NCBI GenBank assembly: GCA_937958625.1
Contig: CALGNO010000039.1
Span: 1-58,640, forward strand
Source of the DNA: an uncultured Neomegalonema sp.
GTDB lineage: Bacteria; Pseudomonadota; Alphaproteobacteria; Rhodobacterales; Rhodobacteraceae
Length of the DNA: 58,640 nt
Direction: 5' to 3'
The translations under genes were made by a program, and so were the position numbers. Positions 47,636 to 56,529 of this stretch are shown here, one piece after another; positions within the stretch are counted from its first letter, which is position 1; each line of letters begins with the position of its first letter. The notes beneath the pieces were generated by a model, which made no database searches, was not told where the DNA came from, and worked only from the letters and a program-made list of their open reading frames with translations.

Positions 47636-49896
47636 GCACTTTTGAAACCGCAGCGAATGACGCCCCCCGTTTGGCGGAATCCGGTGTGCAGGCTCACCGC
47701 CCGGTCAGCGCCGATTTTCTGAATACGAAGGTCAAGCCCCCGGCGGCGGATGCCCCGCGCATCGCGATGGATGACGTCGAGCGGTTCATCAACCGAGAGC
47801 TGTCATGGCTGTCCTTCAACCGCCGGGTCGTGGACGAGGCCAGCAACCCCCGCCACCCCTTGCTCGAACGCCTGCGCTTTGTCGCGATTTCGGGCAATAA
47901 CCTCGACGAATTCTACACCGTGCGCGTCGCGGGCCTGCGCGAACTCGCCAGTGCCGGGGTCACCAAGCCCAGCATCGACGGACGCACCCCTGCCGAACAA
48001 CTCCGCGCCATCGACATCGACTGCCGCTCGCTGATGGAGACGGCCCAGCAATGCTGGGAAGACCTGCGCCCGATGCTGGAGGAAGAGGGCATCGCGCTGG
48101 TCGATCCCCGGATGCTGAGTGTCGAGGATCGCGCGTGGCTGGACGAGGCATTCATGTCCGGCGTCTTTCCGGTGCTGTCCCCGCTGGCCATCGACCCGGC
48201 GCACCCGTTCCCGTTCGTGCCATCCAAAAGCCTCGCCATGGCCCTGCACCTGCGCCGCAAGGGCGACGATGCCGAAGACCTGTCGGCCTTGACGATCATC
48301 CCGTCCCAGATCGACCGCTTCACCCGCCTGCCCGAACCCGAGGGGTCTAACCGCGTTCGTTTCGTAGCGCTGGAGGATATGATCGGGCTGTTCCTCGACC
48401 GAATTTTTCCGGGCTATGAGGTGATCGGCAAGGGCGTCTTCCGCGTGTTGCGCGACTCAGACATCGAGATCGAGGAAGAGGCCGAAGACCTCGTCCGCGA
48501 GTTCGAGACCGCCCTCAAACGCCGCCGCCGGGGCGAGGTCATCCGCCTGAAGGTCAGCACCGATACGCCCCCCGCCCTGAGCGCGTGGATCGGGCGAGAG
48601 CTGGGCGTCGGCCCCGAAGACATCGTCAGCGTTTCCGGCATGGTCGGCGTTGCCGACCTTGAAAAGATGATCGTGGAGGACAAGCCTCACCTGCGCTGGA
48701 AACCCTACACCCCGCGCCAGCCCGAGCGGCTGAAGGACTTCAACAACGACATCTTCGCCGCGATCCGCAGCAAGGAAATCCTGCTTCACCATCCCTACGA
48801 GACCTTCGACTCGGTGGTGCAATTCCTGCGGCAGGCCGCCCGCGACCCCGATGTGCTGGCGATCAAGCAGACGCTTTACCGCACCTCATCCCAAAGCCCG
48901 ATTGTCGAGGCCCTGTGCGAGGCCGCCGAACTCGGCAAGCAGGTGACCGCGCTGGTCGAACTCAAGGCCCGCTTCGACGAGGCCGCCAATATCGTGCAGG
49001 CGCGCCAGTTGGAGCGCGCGGGCGCACAGGTGGTATACGGCTTCATCGACTGGAAAACCCACGCCAAGATGTCGGTCGTCGTGCGCCGGGAGCAGGGCAA
49101 GCTGGTCACCTACACCCATTTCGGCACCGGCAATTACCATCCGATCACGGCCAAGTTCTATACCGACCTCAGCTATTTCAGCGCCGACCCGACCCTGGCC
49201 CGCGATGCAGGCCGTATATTCAACTTCGTGACCGGCTATGCCGAGCCGCGCGATCTGGAAAAGGTCGCGGTCGCGCCCCTGACGCTGAAATCCACCATCC
49301 TGCGCCATCTGGAAGAAGAGGCGGACCATGCCCGCGCCGGTCGTCCCGCGCAGGTCTGGATCAAGGTCAATTCGATCATTGAGGAAGAAGTGGTCGATGC
49401 CCTCTACAGTGCCTCGCAAGCCGGGGTGAAGATCGACATGATCGTGCGCGGCATTTGCGGCGTGCGCCCCGGCGTGCCGGGCCTGTCCGAGAATATCCGC
49501 GTAAAAAGCGTCATCGGGCGCTTTCTCGAACACTCGCGGATCATGTGCTTTGGCGCGGGGGGCGGATTGCCGGGCGAGCAGGCGAAGATCTATATCTCCT
49601 CCGCCGACCTGATGGGCCGCAATCTCAACCGCCGGGTAGAAACCCTCTGCCCCATCGAAAACAAGACCGTGCGCCGCCAAATTCTCAACCAGATCATGGC
49701 CGCCAACCTGCGCGACGAGGCCAATAGCTGGATCCTGCAAGCCGATGGCAGCTATATCCACGGCAACCACGCCATGCGTGACGGCGAAGACCCCTTCGAC
49801 TGCCACGAATTCTTCATGCGCTACCCCAGCCTCTCAGGCCGGGGCAGGGCGGGCACCGGCGACGTGCCGAACCTGATCGAACCGAAGGACGTGTGA
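47629..49896 (+). CDS. ppk1: polyphosphate kinase 1
   Basis: FINRELSWLSFNRRVVDEA; QTLYRTSSQSPIVEAL; THFGTGNYHPITAKFYTDLSYFSADP; VDALYSASQAGVKIDMIVRGICGVRPG. Confidence 0.96.
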   Translation: MVSTFETAANDAPRLAESGVQAHRPVSADFLNTKVKPPAADAPRIAMDDVERFINRELSWLSFNRRVVDEASNPRHPLLERLRFVAISGNNLDEFYTVRVAGLRELASAGVTKPSIDGRTPAEQLRAIDIDCRSLMETAQQCWEDLRPMLEEEGIALVDPRMLSVEDRAWLDEAFMSGVFPVLSPLAIDPAHPFPFVPSKSLAMALHLRRKGDDAEDLSALTIIPSQIDRFTRLPEPEGSNRVRFVALEDMIGLFLDRIFPGYEVIGKGVFRVLRDSDIEIEEEAEDLVREFETALKRRRRGEVIRLKVSTDTPPALSAWIGRELGVGPEDIVSVSGMVGVADLEKMIVEDKPHLRWKPYTPRQPERLKDFNNDIFAAIRSKEILLHHPYETFDSVVQFLRQAARDPDVLAIKQTLYRTSSQSPIVEALCEAAELGKQVTALVELKARFDEAANIVQARQLERAGAQVVYGFIDWKTHAKMSVVVRREQGKLVTYTHFGTGNYHPITAKFYTDLSYFSADPTLARDAGRIFNFVTGYAEPRDLEKVAVAPLTLKSTILRHLEEEADHARAGRPAQVWIKVNSIIEEEVVDALYSASQAGVKIDMIVRGICGVRPGVPGLSENIRVKSVIGRFLEHSRIMCFGAGGGLPGEQAKIYISSADLMGRNLNRRVETLCPIENKTVRRQILNQIMAANLRDEANSWILQADGSYIHGNHAMRDGEDPFDCHEFFMRYPSLSGRGRAGTGDVPNLIEPKDV

Positions 49897-50070
49897 GGCT
49901 CCAAAAAGAGGACAGTTCAGCGCTGACACGTATCTGTCGCCTCTGGTCCGGGAGAATGTCGGTATGGTAGAATATTGATTATATTGATGATTTTCCTGTA
50001 AATCTCATTTTGGCTTTGTTAACTTTTGCCATCGCGAGACGTTCGCGTGGCAGAATTACGGAGCAAAGAC

Positions 50071-50358
50071 ATGATTGCATTAATTATCTCACTGGTCTCG
50101 GGCGCGATTGGCGGCAACGTGGCCGGTGGCCTGCTAAAGAACCTTAGCCTTGGTACGGTGGGCAATTCGCTCGCCGGTATCGTGGGCGGCGGTCTCGGGG
50201 GATCAATCCTCGGCGCGGTTGGCGCGGGCGGAACCGCAGCGGCGGCTGGCGGCGGACTGGACATTGGTTCGATCGTGGGCAGCCTTGCATCGGGCGGTGT
50301 TGGTGGCGGCGCGCTGATGGCGATCATCGGTGTCGTCAAGAACATGATGGGCCGTTAA
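50071..50358 (+). CDS. small glycine-rich membrane protein, function unknown
   Basis: [61 protein letters not shown]...; own downstream terminator. Confidence 0.7.
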   Translation: MIALIISLVSGAIGGNVAGGLLKNLSLGTVGNSLAGIVGGGLGGSILGAVGAGGTAAAAGGGLDIGSIVGSLASGGVGGGALMAIIGVVKNMMGR

Positions 50359-50408
50359 GCGACCCTGCCGAACAAACCGGGCTTTCTGAAAGTCCGGTAC
50401 ACATTCCT

Positions 50409-50442
50409 TGCCCGCTCCGGTGTTACCAGAGCGGGCATTTTT
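50409..50442 (+). terminator. intrinsic terminator
   Basis: TGCCCGCTC...GAGCGGGCA stem followed by TTTTT. Confidence 0.8.
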
Positions 50443-50786
50443 ATATCGCGCGGACCGAGGGCGTCTGTCCTCGTGGCCATGCCCGCCAACGGATCGCCGC
50501 CATTCGCATTCGCAGTCTCATTATGAGTTCCACCCGAGGCGATTTCAGGCGGTCAGCCGGACCGCGCTGAACACGCCGCTGGGATGCGGGTGACCCTAAG
50601 GCACCCTCTCAAAACCGCTCGTGATCTTGAGAACCCCATGCTTTGCTGCAAAACCGACCCCGCAGCCGTCGACCGAGATTGCCCGTCCCGCGGCGCGCGG
50701 GTCGTCCTGCACCGCGCTGGCACAGTCGTTGCGCGCGAGACGATCAACACGTCCCTTCACCCTTCGCAATACGGTCAGGAAATCCT

Positions 50787-51152
50787 GTGGTTCAAATTCT
50801 CCTCATGGAAGACATGGAGCCTTTGCGCCGGATACTGGCCTGTGTGCTGCGCGAGGCGGGGCATGGGGTGATCGACCGGGGGGATGGCTCGGCGGCCTAC
50901 GACAAGTCGATGCTGGAGGGTATCGACGTCGTCGTTACGGATATCGACATGCCAAAGGTCAACGGCATCGAAGCCATTCTGGTCGCCAAGCAGATCAAGC
51001 CGTCGCTGAAGATCATCGCCATGTCGGGCGGCGGCATGAATGACCGCGACGATTATCTGACCGCTTCCGAAAGCCTCGGCGTGTCGAAGGTCTTGAGCAA
51101 ACCCTTCGAACCCGACGCCCTGCTCGCCGCGCTGGACGCGGTGACGGGTTGA
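50787..51152 (+). CDS. single-domain response regulator (CheY-like), probable GTG start
   Basis: VVQILLMEDMEPLRRILACVLREAGHGV...VVVTDIDMPKVNGIEAI...KVLSKPFEPDALLAAL. Confidence 0.85.
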   Translation: MVQILLMEDMEPLRRILACVLREAGHGVIDRGDGSAAYDKSMLEGIDVVVTDIDMPKVNGIEAILVAKQIKPSLKIIAMSGGGMNDRDDYLTASESLGVSKVLSKPFEPDALLAALDAVTG

Positions 51153-51203
51153 CGCACTCGGCTGTCTTTGTGATCCGCCCCCGGTCTGCGCCGGGGATGG
51201 GGC

Positions 51204-51241
51204 GACGTGCCAAACCTGATCGAGCCGAAGGATTGGTGAGG
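51204..51241 (+). pseudogene. remnant of a ppk1 3' end (GDVPNLIEPKD-W-stop)
   Basis: gacgtgccaaacctgatcgagccgaaggattggtgagg compared with the intact ppk1 end gacgtgccgaacctgatcgaaccgaaggacgtgtgagg at 49861; most differences are synonymous third positions. Confidence 0.6.
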
Positions 51242-51252
51242 AGCTGCTTCAA

Positions 51253-51777
51253 TCATTTATTCGCCCTGATGGCATCGTTGTGGGCGAGGGCGTAGGCTTC
51301 GATGGCAGCTTTCAAATCCGCGAAAGAGATTTGAAGATCGTTTGATGTGATCGAAATATGATTTTTCTTTATCGGAAATAGACGGTTAAAAGAATGGATG
51401 ATCCGGCCTGCTCGACTCCGTTTTAGCGCCTTGTATTCTTCTGGTTGCATTTCGAGGCATACAAAAGAGGTACTTTTGTGAGTCCAAACGGATAGTCCAA
51501 CAAAGGCCGACCACGGAATGAGCGCAGGACCCAAACGAGTATCGCGCAAGCCATTTGGTGTCAGCACAAGTGCGATTGGATTGCCGAAGATAATCCTCGA
51601 CAATGCTATTAGCGTACAAAACCCGAAGAGAATACTGCCAATCCATCCGAACAGGATGCTAAATCCGCCGCGCTTTTCGACGGCCCCACCCTGTATCATC
51701 CATACCCCTATGGCCACGAAGGCGAGTCCGATCGCGGCCAGTCCGATCAACTTCGGGATTGATCGTTTTATTTTCAT
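51253..51777 (-). CDS. STM3941-like membrane protein / hypothetical
   Basis: Two TM segments, then GLRDTRLGPALIPWSAFVGLSVWTHKSTSFVCLEM...ISITSNDLQISFADLKAAIEAY. Lower GC than the flanks. Confidence 0.6.
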   Translation of the reverse strand: MKIKRSIPKLIGLAAIGLAFVAIGVWMIQGGAVEKRGGFSILFGWIGSILFGFCTLIALSRIIFGNPIALVLTPNGLRDTRLGPALIPWSAFVGLSVWTHKSTSFVCLEMQPEEYKALKRSRAGRIIHSFNRLFPIKKNHISITSNDLQISFADLKAAIEAYALAHNDAIRANK

Positions 51778-51811
51778 CGTCTGCGATGTGTCGATCACGA
51801 AACGGAACCCC

Positions 51812-52939
51812 TCACTCAAACACAATCACCTGACGGATCGCGTCGCCCGCTGCCAGCCGCTCGAATCCCTCGTTGATGCCGTCCAGCCGGATACGGTGGG
51901 TCATCAGTTTCTCGATGGGCATCGCCCCGGTTTGCATCAGCCGCGCGAAACGCGGAATATCGCGCAAGGGCACGCAAGACCCGACATATGATCCGCGCAG
52001 GGTCTTTTCGCTGATAGTCAGAGACGTGGCGGGGATCGACAATTCGTCCGACGGGTGCGGCAGGCCAGCGGTTACGACCACGCCGCCGCGCTTCGTGATG
52101 TCATAGGCAAAGCGCAGGGCGCGGCCTGACCCCGCCAGTTCCACCGCCACATCGACCCCGCCGCCCGTCCAGTCCTGCACTTGCTCGATGGCCCCTTCGG
52201 CGCCCGGGTCGATGGTGTAATGCGCGCCGAGTTCAGCGGCGATGGCGCGCTTGTCAGCGTTCAGATCGACGGCGATAATTGGATAGGCACTGCTCGCCAC
52301 CGCCGCCATCAGCCCCGCCAGCCCGACTCCACCAAGGCCGACGATGGCACAGCTTTGCCCGGTCTCCAGCCCCCCGGCATTCAGTGCCGCCCCGGCCCCG
52401 GTCAGCACGGCACAGCCAAGCAGCGCGGCGCGCTCCAGCGGAATAGCCTTGTCGATCTTCACCGCGCTGTTCTCGGAAATAACGACATAGTCAGAGAACG
52501 CCGAAACCCCGATATGGTGGTCGATGGTTTCGCCAGCCACCGAAATCCGCTTGGCTCCCGAGAGCAGCGAACCATCCCCCGCCGACTGCAACGCCGGGGC
52601 ACAAAGGGCCGGACGCCCCTCGGCACAGGGCAAACACGCCCCGCAGGACGGCACAAAGACCAGCACCACATGATCGCCCGCCGCGAACCGCGTCACATTC
52701 GGCCCGACCAGATCGACAACCCCCGCCGCCTCGTGCCCCAGCGCAAGCGGTGTGGCGCGCGGGCGGTCGCCATTGATGACCGAAAGGTCGGAATGGCAAA
52801 GGCCCGCCGCCGCAATCTTCACCCGCATTTCCCCCGGCCCCGGATCGGCCAGGTCGGCCTCGAAAATCTCAAGGGGCCGCGAGTCGGTATAGGGCCGCGC
52901 GGCCCCCATCTCGCGCAGCAGGGCGATGCGGGTTTTCAT
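51812..52939 (-). CDS. zinc-dependent alcohol dehydrogenase
   Basis: AAGLCHSDLSVINGDRP; LGHEAAGVVDLVGPNVTRFAAGDHVVL; PSCGACLPCAEGRPALC; VGLGGVGLAGLMAA. Confidence 0.92.
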   Translation of the reverse strand: MKTRIALLREMGAARPYTDSRPLEIFEADLADPGPGEMRVKIAAAGLCHSDLSVINGDRPRATPLALGHEAAGVVDLVGPNVTRFAAGDHVVLVFVPSCGACLPCAEGRPALCAPALQSAGDGSLLSGAKRISVAGETIDHHIGVSAFSDYVVISENSAVKIDKAIPLERAALLGCAVLTGAGAALNAGGLETGQSCAIVGLGGVGLAGLMAAVASSAYPIIAVDLNADKRAIAAELGAHYTIDPGAEGAIEQVQDWTGGGVDVAVELAGSGRALRFAYDITKRGGVVVTAGLPHPSDELSIPATSLTISEKTLRGSYVGSCVPLRDIPRFARLMQTGAMPIEKLMTHRIRLDGINEGFERLAAGDAIRQVIVFE

Positions 52940-52974
52940 GGCGGATCTCCTCGTAGCGTTCGAATACCGGAAGG

Positions 52975-53391
52975 CTAGCGCGCGCTGGGCACAAAGGCAC
53001 GGCTGGAAATTTGTATCGAATTGCCCGACGGGTCTTTCGCATTGGCAAAGCAATAGCCGTCAGCGCGATGCACCGGGCCAAAGATCAGCCCAGCCTGCGC
53101 GGCGGCAGTGCGGAAAGCGGCCACATCCTCGACATCGAAGACCAGTTTCACCAGCGATTGCCCGACCTTCTGCCCCTTGGAGGCCGGGTGCAGCAACAGC
53201 GCCGCGCCCCCGCCGCCGGGCCGCAACTCAACGATGTGGTCGCCTTCCTGCCGCACGGCGACGAACCCGAAATGCGCGGTGTAGAACGTCACCATCTCTT
53301 CGATTTTGCGTGTGTATATGACCAACCGCCCCAACGGGATTGCCATCGCTGCCTCCGCTTTTGCCAACCCCATAAGCGGCCCGCCGGACAA
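52975..53391 (-). CDS. VOC (glyoxalase/bleomycin resistance) family protein
   Basis: LVIYTRKIEEMVTFYTAHFGFVAVRQEGDHIVELRPGGGGAALLLHP...YCFANAKDPSGNSIQI. Confidence 0.85.
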   Translation of the reverse strand: MSGGPLMGLAKAEAAMAIPLGRLVIYTRKIEEMVTFYTAHFGFVAVRQEGDHIVELRPGGGGAALLLHPASKGQKVGQSLVKLVFDVEDVAAFRTAAAQAGLIFGPVHRADGYCFANAKDPSGNSIQISSRAFVPSAR

Positions 53392-53469
53392 ACCTTGTCA
53401 ATCTCTGCGCTTTCACTGGCTTGAAGGCGGCGGGTTCCGGCTCTAGGCTCCACGGCGACAATCGGGGAG

Positions 53470-54525
53470 ATGGCGATGACAGGCTGGCGATACGTCTTGA
53501 TAACAGCGGTACTGGCCGGAGCGATGCCCGCCGCCGCAATGGCCGACGACTCTCCGGCACATCTCTGCGACAGCGGCGCGGGATCGCCCGACGATGCCGA
53601 CCTGCCGCCGGGTGCGCAGGGCAAGCCCTTCGCCGATCTCGACCCGACCGACGCGCTGGAACAGGCGTGCATTGCCGCATCCACCGCCCAGCCGACCAAG
53701 CGCCGGTTTCTGGCCCATCTGGGCCGCCTTTACGCCAAGCGCGGCCAGACGCGTGCGGCGCTGGAGGCCTATCGCCTTGCCACCGGGCGCGGCAGTGCCG
53801 TGGCTGCCAACAATCTCGGCACCATGTACGCGCGCGGCGAGGGCGTGATCGAGGATCAGGACCGCGCGACCCAGCTTTATCGCAAGGCCGCCCACCGGGG
53901 CCTCTCTGCCGCCATGCTGACCATGGCCGTGCGCAGCCGCACCGGGCGCGGCACGCCCGAGAGCCTGTCCTCGGCGCTTTTCTGGTATGAACGCGCCCAT
54001 GAGGCCGGGGATGTCACCGCGACCAACGACCTCGGCGTGATGTACCAGAACGGCTATGCGATCAGCGAAGATGACGCGCACGCCGTCGCCCTGTTCCACG
54101 ACGCCCTGAGCCGCGACCACACCCAGGCCGCTGCCGCCCGCAATCTCGCCAAAGCCTATGAGACCGGCGAGGGCGTAGACCCCGCCGCCGACCGCGCGCT
54201 GGGCTTTTACACATGGGCCTTCAAGGCGGGGCACGCGGATTCCGCCGATGATGTCGGGCGCTTGCTCGCCGAGGGCGCGATGGGCGAGGCCGACCCGGTT
54301 GCCGCCGCCGAGTGGTATGCGCGCGGGGCCCGCGCCGGGTCGATCTATGCCACCGTTAGCCTTGCCGATGCCTATGCCGACGGGGTGGGCGTCGACCGCG
54401 ATACCGACCTCGCCCGCACACTCTATCAAACCGCCTTCACCGAGGCGCTGTCCGAGGATGCCGCGTGGCGCCGCTATATCGACGACCGCATGGCCGAATT
54501 GCCCGAACCGGAGCCGACGGAATGA
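53470..54525 (+). CDS. secreted SEL1-like repeat protein
   Basis: Signal peptide; repeats AANNLGTMYARGEGVIEDQDRATQLYRKAAHRG, ATNDLGVMYQNGYAISEDDAHAVALFHDAL. Confidence 0.88.
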   Translation: MAMTGWRYVLITAVLAGAMPAAAMADDSPAHLCDSGAGSPDDADLPPGAQGKPFADLDPTDALEQACIAASTAQPTKRRFLAHLGRLYAKRGQTRAALEAYRLATGRGSAVAANNLGTMYARGEGVIEDQDRATQLYRKAAHRGLSAAMLTMAVRSRTGRGTPESLSSALFWYERAHEAGDVTATNDLGVMYQNGYAISEDDAHAVALFHDALSRDHTQAAAARNLAKAYETGEGVDPAADRALGFYTWAFKAGHADSADDVGRLLAEGAMGEADPVAAAEWYARGARAGSIYATVSLADAYADGVGVDRDTDLARTLYQTAFTEALSEDAAWRRYIDDRMAELPEPEPTE

Positions 54526-55463
54526 CCGCACCCAACCCGTTCCTCAGCCGTGCGGAAGCCGTCTGTCCGCCCGAGCTGCTGAAACGCGCGCTCAATTTCG
54601 CCGCCCCGCGCATCGCCATCGCCCGCGCGGGCGCACCGGCCCCGATGGAGGCCGCGAAGGAGGCGCTGGAGGCTGGCGTCATGGTCCCGGTCTTCGTGGG
54701 CGAGCCGGATCGCATCGAACGCGAGGCAGCGGCGCTGGAATGGGACATCAGCGCCTTTGACCTGATCCCCGCGCGGGGCGAGGACAGCTCGGCAGTCGCC
54801 GCTTCTGGTCTCGTCCGCGAGGGCGGGGCCGATGTGCTGATGAAGGGGCATCTGCATACCGACAGCTTCATGAAAGCGGCGATCAACCGCAATCACGGCC
54901 TGCGCACCGACAGCCGCTTCGTCCACATCTTTCACATGACGGCGCCGGGGGGAGGCAGGCCGTTTCTGATTGCCGATGCCGCCGTCAATGTCGCGCCGAG
55001 CATTGGCACGCGGCAGGATGCGATCCGCCATGTCGCCGACCTCGCGCGCCGCCTCGGTATCGAGCGTCCGGCCATCGCGATCCTGTCCGCGACCGAAACG
55101 CCCATCGACTCCGTGCCGTCCAGCATAGACGCGCGCGATCTGGCCCACTGGGCCAACGAGCATGTGCCCGAGGCCGATGTGCGCGGCCCGCTGGCCATGG
55201 ACCTGATCCTCTCCGCCGAGGCCGCCGCGACGAAAGGCATCGTTGATGACCCGGTCGCAGGCCGAGCCGATGCGGTGGTGGTGCCCGACATCGTCGCGGG
55301 CAATACCCTGTTCAAGACGCTGGTGTATGTCGGCGGAGCTTGCGCGGCGGGCATCGTTATGGGCGCGGCGGCCCCGATCCTGTTGACCAGCCGCGCCGAT
55401 CCCGCCGCCGCACGCATCGCGTCGGCAGCGCTTGCACAGATCCTGTGCGCGAAGCCGAAGTGA
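54522..55463 (+). CDS. phosphate acetyl/butyryltransferase family protein
   Basis: GGADVLMKGHLHTDSFMKAAINRNHGLRTDSRFVHIFHM...LIADAAVNVAPS...VPDIVAGNTLFKTLVYVGGACAAGIVMGAAAPILLTSRAD. Confidence 0.88.
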   Translation: MTAPNPFLSRAEAVCPPELLKRALNFAAPRIAIARAGAPAPMEAAKEALEAGVMVPVFVGEPDRIEREAAALEWDISAFDLIPARGEDSSAVAASGLVREGGADVLMKGHLHTDSFMKAAINRNHGLRTDSRFVHIFHMTAPGGGRPFLIADAAVNVAPSIGTRQDAIRHVADLARRLGIERPAIAILSATETPIDSVPSSIDARDLAHWANEHVPEADVRGPLAMDLILSAEAAATKGIVDDPVAGRADAVVVPDIVAGNTLFKTLVYVGGACAAGIVMGAAAPILLTSRADPAAARIASAALAQILCAKPK

Positions 55464-55467
55464 GGCC

Positions 55468-56019
55468 GTGCCGCATCGCACCCCGACCGCTGAGGCCAGT
55501 GCCGAAACCGATGCCAAAGGCTCGCGCTTCATCGCCCATCTGATCCCGGCGGCGACGTGGGAGGCGCGTCTGGGTGATCTGGCGGTCGAACATCGCAAGG
55601 CCAGTCATATCTGCACCGCCACCCGCCTGATGGCCGAGGATGACACCATCCTTGAGCGCGCTCGCGATGACGGCGAACCCGGCGGCACGGCAGGAATGCC
55701 GATCCTGCGGGTCATGGCCGGGGCCGATCTGGTCGAGGCAGGCATCGCCGTCGTGCGCTATTTCGGCGGTACAAAGCTCGGCATCGGTGGCCTCGCCAGG
55801 GCCTATGGCGGTGCAGCAGCCGAGGCCGTCGCCCGCGCGACCCTTACCCACTGGCACCGCATCACCCGCCGCACCCTCAAGGCCGGTTTCGCCGAAGCCA
55901 ACACCCTAGAAACCCGCATCGCCGCCTTACCGCTAAAGATCGTAACGCGCACCCATACCGAAGACGGCGTGACACTGGTCGTCGAAGGCCCAAAGCCGGT
56001 GCTGGACGGGTTGGGGTGA
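55468..56019 (+). CDS. YigZ/IMPACT family protein, probable GTG start
   Basis: KGSRFIAHLIPA...DDGEPGGTAGMPILRVMAGADLVEAGIAVVRYFGGTKLGIGGLARAYG. Confidence 0.88.
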   Translation: MPHRTPTAEASAETDAKGSRFIAHLIPAATWEARLGDLAVEHRKASHICTATRLMAEDDTILERARDDGEPGGTAGMPILRVMAGADLVEAGIAVVRYFGGTKLGIGGLARAYGGAAAEAVARATLTHWHRITRRTLKAGFAEANTLETRIAALPLKIVTRTHTEDGVTLVVEGPKPVLDGLG

Positions 56020-56321
56020 GGAGAGTGAAAGACCGTCGATACTATGTCTACATCCTCGCCAATCGGCCCTACGGAACGCTCTATATCGGCATTACGGGTG
56101 ACCTGATCCGCCGCATCCACGAGCACCGCACCCACGCCGAGCCGAAATCATTCACCGCCGCATACGACGTCGGTCGCTTGGTCTATTTCGACGTCTTCGA
56201 TAACCCCGATAACGCAATCCGCCGGGAAAAGCGGCTGAAGAAATGGAAGCGGGATTGGAAGATCAATCTGATCGAGCAGGATAACCCGCACTGGGATGAC
56301 CTCTACCCCGAATTACTGTGA
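56016..56321 (+). CDS. single-domain GIY-YIG nuclease family protein
   Basis: YYVYILANRPYGTLYIGITGDLIRRIHEHRT...AIRREKRLKKWKRDWKINLIEQDNPHWDDLYPEL. Confidence 0.92.
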   Translation: MRRVKDRRYYVYILANRPYGTLYIGITGDLIRRIHEHRTHAEPKSFTAAYDVGRLVYFDVFDNPDNAIRREKRLKKWKRDWKINLIEQDNPHWDDLYPELL

Positions 56322-56427
56322 GACCGTGTCGTTGCCCGGTTTATCCGGGCAATCCATTCATCAAAATGAACCGCCCACGCCTTTGGAGAACTGGATACGC
56401 CGCCTGCGCGGCGTAAGACGGCGTCGG

Positions 56428-56477
56428 AGAACCGCCCTCTCCCCCGTCATTCCCGCGAACGCGGGAATCCATCCATC
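56428..56477. repeat. 50-bp repeat, copy 1 (AGAACCGCCCTCTCCCCCGTCATTCCCGCGAACGCGGGAATCCATCCATC)
   Basis: Contains palindrome TTCCCGCG-AA-CGCGGGAA; second copy at 58009 with one mismatch. Confidence 0.85.
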
Positions 56478-56529
56478 CCCACACGCAAGCCCATGGCATC
56501 CAAAGACCCACCGGGCTATTCTGCTCGCC

